A DNA stretch of 64,000 bases from Rhynchospora pubera (Eukaryota; Streptophyta; Magnoliopsida; Poales; Cyperaceae), in NCBI GenBank assembly GCA_028095005.1, contig CM051462.1:125168752-125232751 (forward strand), read 5' to 3'. Position 1 is the stretch's first letter, and each line of letters begins with the position of its first letter. Below the pieces are notes generated by a model. It was given only the letters and a program-made list of their open reading frames with translations. It was not told where the DNA came from and ran no database searches. A program made the position numbers and the translations under genes. This document shows positions 37,418 to 48,023 of the stretch, one piece after another.

Positions 37418-37816
37418 ATAAGCGACTGGCATCTCACTGCTGAAAGTTCAGTATACAGAGAAGCCCTACGAGCAACAGAATCATTAGAAGAGTCGGCCCT
37501 TGGTTTTGTTAAACCATTCGAAGCAACACAAAAGGGCACCTCAACAATTATCAAGCTGAACAACACAATCATTCAATTGCTTGTTAAAATCAAGGAAGAA
37601 CTTGAAGATTGCAAGGACCAAATAAGAGAAATCAGAAGGGCAAAAGCACCTGAAGGGTCTGACACATCCGAGTCCCTAGAGCAAATCCAAAATCAACTCA
37701 AAAACTTGAGTCTTGGTCCACCAACAACCTCAAAAAGGCCAACCATAACTGGCAAATTCTTCGTATACCGTGACCCGAAGAAAATATACAAAGAAGAAAA
37801 GAAAAAGATACAATGA
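37418..37816 (+). pseudogene. Badnavirus-like ORF2 (virion-associated, coiled-coil type), start lost
   Basis: The frame is open from about 37418 to a TGA at 37814-37816. It encodes a short protein with a motif GFVKPFEA, a leucine-rich helical part (IIQLLVKIKEELEDCK), LSLGP, and a basic lysine-rich C-terminus. This layout fits the small virion-associated protein of badnaviruses. At the expected first codon the sequence is ATA. The stop overlaps the next ATG as ATGA (37813-37816), the coupling usual between ORF2 and ORF3 in this genus. Confidence 0.75.
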
Positions 37817-39309
37817 GTCGTACTCAAACAGAAACAGTGGGTAGACCATCTGTATCAGGCCACGAAAACCAAATACCAACTGTTGAAGATCAAATCCGGG
37901 ATTACAGACTTGGAAGTCGGTTACGGTATGAGGCACAAAGAAGATTGCCAAGGCGTAGGCAATATCAAAGGACACTAGAGTCTCAACTAAGTCCTGATGC
38001 GGAACTAAGCGTCTCACAATTTCGCAGAGCACAACAAGTTCCAGCAGAGACACTATACCAAGCCGGATGGAGCGAAAGAAATCATAGGGTATACCAACAT
38101 TATTCCGATGAAAGAATCTTGGTGGTTGGAGATCAAAGGGAAATTTCCTTTATCTCTCAAGAAAGCTACAACAGGCTCGTTGAGGAAGGATTACAGCACT
38201 TACACATAGGTGTTGTAATGGTCAGGCTATACGCTCTGCATAGAAGAAATGCAGGGGTAAATGCTCTAGTTGTTTTAAGAGGCACAAGATGGGGGAATGA
38301 TACCTCGCTGATAAGTTTCATGGAAATGGACTTAACAGATAACACACAACTGACATACGCAGTCCCTGACATGATGGTTAGTATTCATGATTTTTATAAC
38401 CACATCCAATTGGTTGTACAAACTCATGGGTATGAATCATGGCGAGGTGGAGAAAGCAACCTCTTAATCTCTCGATCCTTAATAGGGAGGTTATCAAACA
38501 CTAGCCATACAAATTTCCGGTACAATGTCCAAGGAGTAACAGAGCACCTAGCAAGCAGAGGCATAAGGGCTATACCGGGACAACCGAGATCAACTGCAGA
38601 ACTGAGAGGCCGACAATGGATAATTAGGCCACCAATAGTCCCAGAAGTGCAATACCCACAGACAATTCGGGTTAGATCGAGAACAGATGGCTCGCTAGCC
38701 ATTAGATTTGGTGGATATACAACAACTTCACCAACAGAACCAGCAGCTGTCGGGCCTAATGATGAAGAAGAATTAGATGGAGAAATGGCTCTGATGGTGA
38801 CAATTGAAGAGCCAGAAACCTTAGAAGAGTTGGAATCAATCCAACTACTAGCGTCTCTATCTAGAGAAGGACCGATGCATGAATATTGTCCAATCTGGGA
38901 TAAAGAAGAAGAATCAGATGAAAAATGGCTCAATCCTTTCGCCTCAGAAGACGGTGGGGATAAGATGTCGTATTTTGCATTTACAGCAGAAGAAACAGAA
39001 CTAGAATATTCCAAAATGAAGGCTTTCACAAAAATGATGGAATCAGCTTTCTCAACAGCTGAGAGTTCACTTACCCAACGAAGGCCAACAGAACCAGTAA
39101 TGGGTCCTGTTAACTACCCACCGGCAAGTAGATCAAGGCAAACATCAATGCCAACAATACATGAGATAAGAGATCATGTTGGAAGATTCAAAGGAGGCTA
39201 TGCACAACAACATAATGGGAGATTCAACCTTCCAGACGCCCAAAGCGACAAAGGTGCAATTCTGGTATTACCAGAAGATATTGGACAATATAGCGATGTA
39301 ATCTTTTGA
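37813..39309 (+). pseudogene. Badnavirus-like ORF3, 5' part with movement-protein domain (interrupted)
   Basis: An open frame of 498 codons. The first 100 residues are Arg/Gln-rich. About residues 120-260 match the movement protein region that lets plant pararetroviruses pass through plasmodesmata; recognisable pieces are HIGVVMVRLYALHRRNAG and SRSLIGRLSNTSHTNF. An acidic linker follows (DEEELDGEM, EEESDEKW). The frame stops at TGA 39307-39309. The reading after this stop stays in the same frame and continues with coat-protein-like sequence, so the stop is a nonsense change, not a natural end. Confidence 0.85.
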
Positions 39310-39536
39310 TGGGAATCAATTACTCTTAATGTGGTTGATGACCGCAATTGGACAGACAATAAGAGTAAGGTGGTTTTCATTGAAAATCTGCTAGGGGATA
39401 TTGAGAAAAAGATATTTATTCAATGGAGAATGACGTATCACCAGGAGTATGAAGAACTGATAGCAGTAGCAGATGATCCCCAAAATGTCATATCGAGCAT
39501 CAGGAGGATGATACTGTTAGATGATCCATACCAAGG
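39310..39536 (+). pseudogene. Badnavirus-like ORF3, start of coat-protein region, cut by a solo LTR
   Basis: This continues the ORF3 frame after the in-frame stop. It contains IENLLGDIEKKIFIQWRMTY and DDPQNVISSIRRMILLDDPY, conserved capsid-type sequence of the genus. It is interrupted at 39537 by the LTR insertion; the duplicated target is CAAGG. Confidence 0.85.
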
Positions 39537-41288
39537 TGTTAGAGTTATGTCCTAGAAGTCAATAATTTAATGACTTAATTATTAGTTTATGTTATGGATG
39601 ATATATTATCATCTGTTCCTAGGTTTATTATTGACAGATTATTCAGGTTGAGGATTTGAATTGTAGATCTCTGTTGATCGTTCTTTAGAATGACAATAAT
39701 AAATCTAAACAATCCATAATCTTGATAATTAACAAGGAACATTAATTATCATATAAGATTAGTATGCAAGTTAAGTGATGATTAAGTTCTACAGATCATA
39801 GGTAAAGAGTTACCAACTTAATTGCATATGTATATGTTATGGAACATAGTACAGGACTTGACCCAACGAAATAAACATATGGATTGTGTTATGTGTCATT
39901 GTTTATTTCGTTATGATTTTGGTTCTAAGTTTGAGATGTTTATCTTTTCCACATGAGGATAGGTTCAATAAATATTGTCTACCGCTGATTCCCAATAAGG
40001 ACTGCTATACGGACTTTATTTATGTTCTCTTGAATTGTGCGGGGAAAAGCTAATCATCAAGAAAACCGTATGTCCCTCATTAATTCACTTAGTGAGTGAC
40101 GATATCTGTTTGGGCCCCTTGATGGAGTTGGATCGTATGCGCGCAACTAAGCGATCAACTCTAGATCAAGAAACGTATAATCTGCAAGAATGACACATTC
40201 CTATCTTGGATTATACGATGATATCGTGAGACATAAGAATCAAAATAGAGAAACATTATTATTCTCTTATGCAGGATTGAAATATTGTAGCAGTACACTA
40301 TTTATGCGAATTGGGAGTCATAACGTGTTGCTAGATACCGCTTATGATTATTGGAATTAAATAGCGATTAAATTCCATGTCCAACATAGCATAAATCCTC
40401 AAAGGGTCACACATAATAAGGTGTTTAACCATACGTGCATTATTTATTTATTTGCAACAGTGAGTATTGCAAAATATGATAAGTTGATTAATTAATTAAA
40501 TAACGTTATGGACCGTTATAATTAATTAAATCAAATGGATCATATAGAAATAAATTAATGCATTGTCTAATCTCTAAATAATTATTAAGTTAATAATTAT
40601 TTATAAACAACACATTTAGTTTAATTAAGTTAATTGGGCTTTAATTTATTGGTAAATTAAATGTCCAATTTAAGTAGCAATTGAATGGGCCTTTAATTAA
40701 TTGAATTGAGGTACTAAAGAGATGAGCTTGTGGCCCATGAAAGTCCACTAATAGGCCGGCCTAGGAAGGGTGGTAGGTGGGGTGACACATTTGTAATTAG
40801 TGTGAACTTTGTGCTAGGGTTTGGAGGCTATATAAGGACCTATATGGAGACTCCTTGTAGACTCTCTCTCTTCCCTTCCCTAGCCGCCCCTCTTCTCCCC
40901 TCATAGGCGCCACCTCCCTCTCTCTTCTCCCCATTCTATTGCTCATGTGTTGAGCTCTTTCCTTCCACAAATTAATTGGTGAATTGATTGAAGAAAGGGA
41001 AAGCTATGGGATTAGACTTGTTATTCTCATCGCTAGCACGATTCGAGAATAACTTGGTTAATACCTTAGTGGACTCGAGGCGGGCGATTTGGAGACGTTG
41101 GAGGAGCACGCCATCGATTTCTATGCCGTAGGATCGAGTCCCGCGAATACGATTTCGCGGGAGGTATAAATTTCCACCTATCTCATGTGTCGAATGAGCT
41201 TTTGCACTAGATCTCGTGTTGCTTGTGTTTTAATTGGATTAATTAAGCGTAATTAGTTACAAAATTAAAATTGAGCAGTTTCCTAACA
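39537..41288 (+). mobile_element. Solo LTR, copy B (1,752 bp), inserted in the viral sequence
   Basis: It begins TGTTAGAGTTATGTCC and ends CAGTTTCCTAACA, with exact 5-bp duplication CAAGG at 39532-39536 and 41289-41293. It is closely similar to copy A over its whole length, differing by scattered substitutions and a few small indels near the 3' part. Its orientation is the same as copy A. The element arrived after viral integration and then lost its interior by LTR recombination. Confidence 0.93.
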
Positions 41289-42250
41289 CAAGGATCCACG
41301 GAGGAACAAACACAGGCCTATCAAGACCTCGAGCGCCTGTCATGCAACCATGTTAAGGATCTATTCAATTACATGAATGATTACAAGATCCTTGTAGCAA
41401 AATCCGGGAGGATGTACATTTCCTCATAACTCTCGAAAAAATTCTTCAGAAAAATGCCGCCTCTAATTGGTCAAGAACTCGAAAAGGCATTTTCAGACAA
41501 GTATCCTGGAGCAGCAATCGGCATAATGCCAAGAATAAATTTCTCATATCAATACCTAGCTGAAAGGTGCAAACAGGCTGCACTCCAAAGGAGCTTGAAG
41601 GATCTCTCCTTTTGTAGCAAAATCTCATTACCTGGCTACTATGGAGAAAGAAAGAAGTATGGACTTCGCTTCGCAAGTCCAAAACTTACAAAAGGCAAAC
41701 CTCATGAATCTCATGTGCGTGTATTCAAGAGAAAACATGCTGACAAAGTCCGTAAGTGCAAGTGTTTCATTTGTGGAGAAGAGGGACATTTTGCGCGAGA
41801 ATGCAGTCGTAAGACAGGAAACATTACCAGAGCAGTCATTGTTGAGAACATGGAGTTGTCAGACAGCTGGGATGTTCTCTCAGTCGATCTAAATGAGCCG
41901 AATAGTGATGCAATCTGTTCATTATCTGAAGAAAAAGTTGGAAACGTTGCCTCAGCCATAATTAATGATCTACCATTTGGCGAACAATCATTTATGATGC
42001 AAGCAGAGCAACCAAGCTGGCGTGTCCATATTCAACTGCCTGAGCACCAAAAAAATTGTCCTCATGATTGGAAGAACGATTCTGTTCCGGCAGGACATGA
42101 AAAATGTTCCATGTGCAAAGAGTTGACAATTGAATCAACAAGGGCTTACTGTGAAAACTGCCGCCTAACAGTATGTCCTATGTGTTCAAGATTCAGGTTG
42201 GGCAGAAGAATACGAGCTAAGGTGCAACCAATAGCACCTTATGATAGTAA
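41289..42250 (+). pseudogene. Badnavirus-like coat-protein region with two Cys motifs
   Basis: The capsid frame resumes after the LTR and has an in-frame TAA at 41427-41429. It is then open from 41454 (ATG, probably only internal) onward. It includes a CXCX2CX4HX4C zinc finger at 41757-41804 (CKCFICGEEGHFAREC), the nucleic-acid-binding motif of the coat protein. A second cluster CX2CX11CX2CX4CX2C lies at 42105-42183, which in my knowledge is particular to badnavirus-type genomes. The frame then enters the MITE at 42251. Confidence 0.9.
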
Positions 42251-42518
42251 GGCTGTGCTCCACAAACAAATTTAGGGGATGAGCTTAGATAAGGGGAGGT
42301 AAAGAGATTGGTGACCATACTGACCGGAGGAGGTTACTCGCTCCAGAATAGGGATTAAATGAAATAAGAGGAGCGCTAACGAGGTAAAGTCAGAGAGAAA
42401 ACCCAATACAATTTACTCTGCGTTTGTAATCCCCGATTTTGGGGGTTCGCTCATCCCCTCACCCCTCATCTCCCCTAATCTCCCTTTATCTCATCCGATT
42501 GTGCTGTGGAGCACAGCC
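42251..42518. mobile_element. PIF/Harbinger-like MITE (268 bp) inside the viral frame
   Basis: Perfect 14-bp terminal inverted repeats GGCTGTGCTCCACA / TGTGGAGCACAGCC, flanked by TAA at 42248-42250 and 42519-42521. Subterminal GGGGATGAG and CTCATCCCC are also inverted. The 3-bp TAA target fits Tourist/PIF. Confidence 0.92.
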
Positions 42519-42624
42519 TAAGGATCAGCTAATCAATGAGCTGATGTCTTATGTTCAGTACCTCTTGGCAGAAAATGGAAAGCTCAAACAACAACTGTTT
42601 GAGGCTAGAACAGAAAAACTCTGA
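42519..42624 (+). pseudogene. Short C-terminal tail of the viral ORF, natural-looking stop
   Basis: After the MITE the viral frame continues for about 34 codons and ends at TGA 42622-42624. The tail is helical and heptad-like (YVQYLLAENGKLKQQLFEAR). It comes directly after the coat region; no protease or reverse transcriptase lies between it and the stop, and an AATAAA follows near 42659. Confidence 0.7.
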
Positions 42625-42747
42625 AGTCTTACTTCTTCTCTTGTAATCCTACTATATCAATAAAATCTTCCTCTTTTAATTAAAAATCTTTGAAGCCAGT
42701 ATTATTTATAATCCGAAGTTTCAAAGTCGATCAGTTAGCTTCCACTT

Positions 42748-42759
42748 TGGTATCAGAGC
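42748..42759 (+). promoter_or_regulatory. tRNA-Met primer-binding site of the viral genome
   Basis: TGGTATCAGAGC, followed by AAGG, marks position 1 of badnavirus-type genomes, where minus-strand synthesis is primed. It lies only about 125 bases after the ORF stop; known badnaviruses have several hundred bases there, holding the promoter. Confidence 0.88.
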
Positions 42760-42885
42760 AAGGTTCGTTTCTTAATAATCTTATGGCTTTCTAAGTTCAA
42801 TTTTTCTAGGAAGGCAATTAGGGGAGGTTATACCTAATCACTAGAACTGCTTATAACCTGAAATTAAAAGTATAAATAATGGAAT

Positions 42886-43017
42886 AATTGAGGATAATAG
42901 TTTATGGTATGAGAATTTTCGAAAATTTTGGTTTAACCAAAAGAGCCATCCTGCCGTACAGTACCTAAAGAGAGGCAAGATATCGGAAGAACACGATGAG
43001 GTGAGGTTTTGCTAAAC
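42886..43017 (+). pseudogene. Possible start of viral ORF1 after the leader
   Basis: An open frame contains LWYENFRKFWFNQKSHPAVQ and then an acidic/basic helix-like part, stopping at TAA near 43015. Its place after the primer site and leader is where ORF1 should begin. Identification rests on position and aromatic composition only. Confidence 0.4.
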
Positions 43018-43225
43018 CAGACAGAAATATCAAACCATAAATTAATAACATAGGCTATATGGGTACATACTTGGGAACTATCTATTAAATCAAGGGTATT
43101 TTTGTCAACATAAAATTTTTGTGGTGTAGTATAACTTTTGAGTGGTGCCCAAATCAATTCTCTCTTTAGACAAGTCTCTCTCTCTCTCGCTGAGTCGCCG
43201 TCTCCACCTAACGTTAAATATTGAG

Positions 43226-43512
43226 GAATGATAACTGTCATCTGCAATTTTGTCATTCCTGCCATCGCTAAATACAAAGTGAACATATACATCAAATAAG
43301 GTGAATATGTAGACGATCTAAGTAAACACTTACAAACAAATAAGTGTTGTCATCACTTGTTCAGAAGTTTACATGCATATTCAACTTATTTTTATTGAAC
43401 TTATTTGTTTGTATGCATTCACTTAGATCGTCTATATGTTCACTTTATTTGTTATATATGTTCACTTTATATTTAGAGAGATGACAAAACTGCAGATGAC
43501 AGTAATCAATTT
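43226..43512. mobile_element. Foldback MITE with about 120-bp arms
   Basis: The left arm contains GAACATATACATCAAATAAG and TAGACGATCTAAGT. The right arm carries their inverse (ACTTAGATCGTCTA and TTGTTATATATGTTCAC). The outer ends carry TGTCATCTGCA and TGCAGATGACA. Arms are diverged by perhaps 15 percent. The spacer of about 45 bp is AT-rich. No clear target duplication was found. Confidence 0.85.
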
Positions 43513-44906
43513 CCTTATATTACAAAGTTACAATAGAGAGAAGAACAGTGCAAAAGTATTGACAATATGGCCCATCGGACTAACTTCTGCTCATGACTGT
43601 TGCCACAGCAGCTGCAGGCCTGCAGCAGGTCATCAGGCCATGCAGGCCTGTCCTGTCGGAAGGACAATAAGCCCAAAGCCGAAAGTTGCAGCACTGAAAT
43701 TTAGGCTTATCTACAGATCTGTTAGATTAGATTGAGTAGGCCTGGGCTTGAGATATAACTCGTTAAACCATAAGTTCCAAAACCTGACTCCTCTCTCGGA
43801 GCCTAACTCTCGCCGTCTCCTCTCTCTCCTCTCTCTCTCTCTCTCTCATTCTCTCTCGCCGCCTGCACTCTCTCAGTCTCGCCGTCCTCACCCTACTCTC
43901 CCTCTCCGCCTATCTGTCAGGTACTTCTTTTCTTGAAATTATGAAACTAGTATCCTACATATATGAATGTATTTTGTTTATGTGGTTTTGCTTATTATTA
44001 TCTTTGAACAAAAATGGCATGTAACTTTATTTTTTATATTTAGCAAATAATGTACTTTTGAGGGTCTGTTTGCTAATTAAACATGGCACTGCATGAATAA
44101 TAAAAAAAAAAAACAATCAGAAAGGTTTTCCTAGTAGCAGCCTCTTTGGATAGTATTTGCATCATTATTTTGGATTTTTGGAATATGTAATCTCTTAATT
44201 CTTCTTACTTCCTTGATTTTTCTTGTAGTTCCCTCTTTAGATATTATCTGCATCATTATTTTGTATTTTTGGATTAGGTAATCTCTTAGTTCTTCTCACT
44301 TCCTTGATTTTTCTATGCTATTTTCTGGATAAAATGTTTTCCGAGGTCTTGCTTGCAAAAATTACCATAAGCTTGTTAGAAACTTTGAAGTGCAAATTCT
44401 ATCTAGGAAAATTAACACTTACATTCACATTTACGAAGAAGAGAGTCTATGACGGTGATACCATGCTTGATTATTTTCATAAAAATGCAATTACTTATTT
44501 ATTTTTTGCTATGTGGATTGATTCAGCGTTCTTCTTAAATTTGCTCGTAGCCCTGTGTTATTAAGTTCTGGAAACAGTGTCCTGAATAGTTTACCAGTAA
44601 AGAGAAATTTGCGTTAGAAAAAGAAAACATGTATGTCTAAAATAGTTCTTTTCTCTGTTGGATTCTTACTTTATTGCAATTGAGAGAATTTACTTTCTAT
44701 TTTTTTTTTTTTTAGTCCTCAATGATAGCCGTATATTTGATCATAGCTGTATATTTGTTTAAACATGCTACACAGGTCAGAGTACTGCGCTGTCCCTCTC
44801 TTACTACTTTCTGTCTCATTCATTGTTTTACAGCAAACACCTTTCATCTCCTCTGTTCCACTCACTAGTTACATATCTATTTTTCTACTACTGCACTACC
44901 TCATCC
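43513..44906 (+). promoter_or_regulatory. Acetylornithine aminotransferase 5' region, possible leader intron
   Basis: A CT-rich microsatellite block (about 43790-43880) ends at a good donor, CTGTCAG|GTACTT near 43920. An acceptor CTACACAG lies near 44776, and the ATG follows at 44907. A leader exon and a roughly 0.86-kb leader intron are therefore plausible. Within it, an imperfect direct duplication of about 85 bp (44140-44224 and 44231-44312) shares CATCATTATTTT and TTCCTTGATTTTTCT. Confidence 0.45.
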
Positions 44907-46977
44907 ATGGCTTACCTCCAGTCTCTCAACACCACTCACTCTGCTCTCTCGATTCAATCTAAAAATTACAAAACACTCTCTTTTAAACCTCATACTGCCA
45001 AAATCTCCTCATGCCTAGTCTTAGATGTCACAACCAAGCCCATCACAACTGCCAACTCAACTTCAGTTTCTCACATGAGCAAGGAGTTGATGGAGGCCGA
45101 CAAAAGTGTAATGGTAGGGACTTATGCGCGGACCCCAGTTGTACTGGAGAAGGGGATTGGGAGCAAAGTATATGATGTGGATGGGAAGGAGTACTTAGAC
45201 ATGGCAGCTGGTATTGCAGTTAATTCGCTTGGGCATGCTGACCCTGATTGGTTGAAGGCTGTGACTGATCAAGCCAGTATTCTTGCACATGTCAGCAATG
45301 TGTTTTACTCAGTACCTCAGGTGGATATCAACATCTATTTGTTGGGAAATTGGTGATTTTGAGATATATATGGTTTGGATAAGAGTTACTAGCTTATTAT
45401 TGACCCCTTAAGTGTATGAGTAATTAGTGAAAAAAAGAATGGGTTATGTGTGATTGAGTCAGAAAATGATGGTTTGGGGCATGATTATCTTGCTTTGCAG
45501 TTAGCGACCCTGTGATAAAACCCTAAAGCCCTTACAAATTCAATCATTCATTCTGTACCACATAGAACCTGTGGTGTGCTTGCTTGGTATCTAGTACTGC
45601 CAGATTCAACTGCTATCAATCTGTTCATATTGGAGCCCAAAAGTATCAGACATCATCAGTGGCTCGGTGGGTTGTCAGTCAGCCAGTCAGGTAGAAACTG
45701 TACCTGAACTATTTTGAGTCAGTCTGCAATTAAGTTCTGGCAAGTCCTAATTACAACAATTGAGTTCTGATCAGAACCCTGTCAGCTTTCAGTTATGGAA
45801 TTAAATCAAAAGGATTAAGGAAAAAATTAAAGACTAATACTGGACTTAATTGTTAGGTAAAACTTGCACAGAGACTTATTGAGTGCTCTTTTGCGGATCG
45901 AGTATTCTTCTCAAACTCTGGTACTGAAGCCAATGAGGCAGCAATAAAGTTTTCTCGTAAGTACCAGCGACACACTCACCCTGACTCCACCGACCCGCCA
46001 ACTGAATTCATTGCTTTCTCCAACAGCTTCCATGGTCGCACACTTGGGTCACTTGCACTTACCAGTAAAGAACAGTATCGGTCTCCGTTCGAGCCAATCA
46101 TGCCAGGTGTCACTTTTGTTGATTATGGAGATGTAGCGGAGGTGGCTAGATTGGTTAAGAAGGGGAATGTTGCTGCTGTATTTGTGGAGCCATTGCAAGG
46201 AGAGGGAGGCATTCATAGTGCGACTAAGGAATTCTTATTGGGATTAAGGAGTGTCTGTGATGAGGCAGGGGCATTATTGGTTTTTGATGAGGTATTATCT
46301 GAACTTAATTTTAGGTGAATGATTGTCTTGATGCCATGACCAATGGGAACAGCTCTTGTGTAATAGCCAACCTTTCTTGTGCAAGCATATTGACCTCAGG
46401 CCTTGTATCTTATTGTTCTTTATTGATAATCTTCTATGAAAAATATGAATTACAGGTCCAATGCGGGTTAGGACGGACAGGGCATTTATGGACCCATGAG
46501 GCATATGGCATCTACCCTGACATAATGACACTCGCCAAGCCACTTGCCGGCGGCCTCCCTATTGGCGTTGTACTCGCCACACAGGAGGTTGCTTCAGCAA
46601 TAAAGCCGGGGGATCATGGTAGCACCTTTGCCGGTAGCCCTCTTGTCTGCCATGCAGCCTTGACTGTACTTAATAAAATTAACACACCTAGTTTCTTGTC
46701 TGATGTGACCAAGAAGGGAAATTATTTGAAAGAGTTGCTCGCAAAGAAATTGAAGGGAAATACGCATGTGACTGAGATCAGAGGCATGGGACTTATTGTG
46801 GGAATTGAGTTGGATATGCCGGCTTCTGGGCTGGTTGATGAATGCCGCGAGAATGGTGTGCTTGTTCTGACAGCTGGGAAAGGGAATGTGGTGAGGCTGG
46901 TGCCCCCTCTGGTTATTTCAATGGAGGAATTGGAGTTTGGAGCTGAAATTATCAGTAAATGTCTTGCAGCTCTTTGA
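44907..46977 (+). CDS. Acetylornithine aminotransferase, organellar (EC 2.6.1.11), 456 aa, 3 exons
   Basis: This PLP enzyme converts N-acetylglutamate semialdehyde and glutamate to N2-acetylornithine and 2-oxoglutarate, a step of arginine synthesis, in plants in the plastid (or mitochondrion). Exons 44907-45320, 45857-46291 and 46456-46977 are all phase 0 with GT-AG introns. Residues 1 to about 60 are Ser/Thr-rich and hydroxylated, as in a transit peptide. The class III aminotransferase fold follows: YDVDGKEYLDMAAGIAVNSL, SGTEANEAA (about 159-167), SFHGRTLGSLALTSK, EPLQGEGG, FDEVQCGLGRTG, and the PLP lysine in LAKPLAGGLPIG (Lys about 311). The end is the family-typical RLVPPLVIS. The ATG chosen gives a transit peptide; an upstream in-frame Leu-starting frame is leader sequence. 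No break is seen. It matches the Arabidopsis WIN1 / bacterial ArgD family. Confidence 0.96.
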
Positions 46978-47652
46978 TTGCATTTGCAAAGAGTTTTATT
47001 GATTCATGTGTTCAAAATTTTTATGTAAATTGTGTGAACAGCTAAAAAAATACTAGCAGATAAGGAGTTGACAATAAGAAGTGATTATTTTGTGGGAACT
47101 CAAATGCATATAAGGTCAGCAAAAATATTAGGAATACAAATACTTGAATAGTGCGACCCTTAAAAGGCATTCCACGACAACATAAATTGCTGGTTTAGAA
47201 GATACCAGCTTTCTGGTACGAGCATAACCAGGGAATAGTGTTATTTATTGGTTCATGCTTTATTGTATTGAACTAATTGGTATGGGCAACTGTTTGATAT
47301 TTCAAATAAACAAAAGAAGTTGCACTTAATTATATTGAATACGAAAACCCATGTTGATGCTCATACTTTAATCCTTGTTTAATCTTAGAAATATTTGTAT
47401 TGGAGCATACTGTCAAAGACTCAAAAGTGGAAATGGGAGCCAATCAACAAGTGTTTTCGTTTTTAAATAACTCGAATGCTACTGCTTTTTACTGTATGTT
47501 TATCCCTACTATGGATGATTATAAGTGTGTTGAAGGAGCTTTTATTTCAAAAAAAGAATGGTTCAAGTGCTCGTCTTTTGTGGTGATGAGAGTGCTTTCT
47601 CGTTTTGTAGTTCACTTCATATATTTGTCAGAATATAAATAAACAACTAAAA

Positions 47653-47795
47653 GGCTCCGTTTGGATAGGCGTGGGAATAAGAGAATAGTTTTTTTCTACT
47701 CCCAAATTTATTATAAACAATCCAAACTCTTCACAAAATTACACACTTTCCAATATTCCCTTATTCTTCTTATTCCCACACCATCCAAACGTAGC
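47653..47795. mobile_element. Tourist-like MITE, family T1 copy 3 (143 bp)
   Basis: Ends GGCTCCGTTTGGATAGG and CATCCAAACGTAGC are flanked by AAA on both sides. The core contains AAACAATCCAAACTCTTCAC and AAATTACACACTTTCC in reverse orientation relative to copy 1. Confidence 0.85.
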
Positions 47796-47989
47796 AAAAA
47801 AGAATACATAAATAGCATAAAATACATAAACAACTAATGCTACTATACTTGTCAGAATATAAAAGGGGAAAGTGCCGGAAGTTGTGCGTACAATTGTACA
47901 AGAATACCGGAAGTTTAAAGATAATCCAAGCCCCACAAAAAGCTACACGTTGCAAAGCTAGAGACTGCAAAGTGCATTTGCATTTATTG

Positions 47990-48023
47990 ACACTTGATCT
48001 TAGCCAAAAGGCGGAGAAAGGTA
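47990..48023 (-). pseudogene. U2 snRNA fragment (5' 34 nt only)
   Basis: On the minus strand TACCTTTCTCCGCCTTTTGG, followed by CTAAGATCAAGTGT, matches the 5' end of U2 snRNA, with a C for G change in CTCGGCC. After AAGTGT the sequence departs from U2. There is no upstream sequence element or TATA box at the right distance. It is therefore a truncated copy joined to other sequence, not a working gene. Confidence 0.8.

Larger units (their letters stand above)
37418..43017 (+). mobile_element. Endogenous badnavirus-like (Caulimoviridae) sequence, decayed and RT-less
   Basis: Plant pararetroviruses have circular DNA genomes that can become trapped in host chromosomes. Going right, this insertion contains an ORF2-like frame, an ORF3-like movement and coat region, a short non-coding stretch with AATAAA, a tRNA-Met primer site, a leader, and a possible start of ORF1. 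That is the order of a badnavirus circle opened at ORF1/ORF2. The protease, reverse transcriptase and RNase H that should follow the coat region are not visible. Breaks: no ATG at the ORF2 start (ATA is found), an in-frame TGA at 39307, a solo LTR at 39537-41288, an in-frame TAA at 41427, and a MITE at 42251-42518. Without the two insertions the viral part is about 3.6 kb, against roughly 7-9 kb for known badnaviruses. It is an inactive remnant. Confidence 0.88.

Noticed and set aside
38424..39029. 201-codon ORF on the minus strand
   Set aside because: Antisense to the well-recognised badnavirus-like ORF3 and Ser-rich; a shadow.
42439..42624. ORF starting inside the MITE and ending in the viral tail
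   Set aside because: It fuses MITE sequence with the viral frame; only the part after 42518 is viral coding.
37813..42624. Functional viral polyprotein gene
   Set aside because: Two in-frame stops, a solo LTR, a MITE and no RT region make it non-functional.
47400..47642. 80-codon ORF downstream of the aminotransferase
   Set aside because: No domain, located in a 3' flank between convergent genes.
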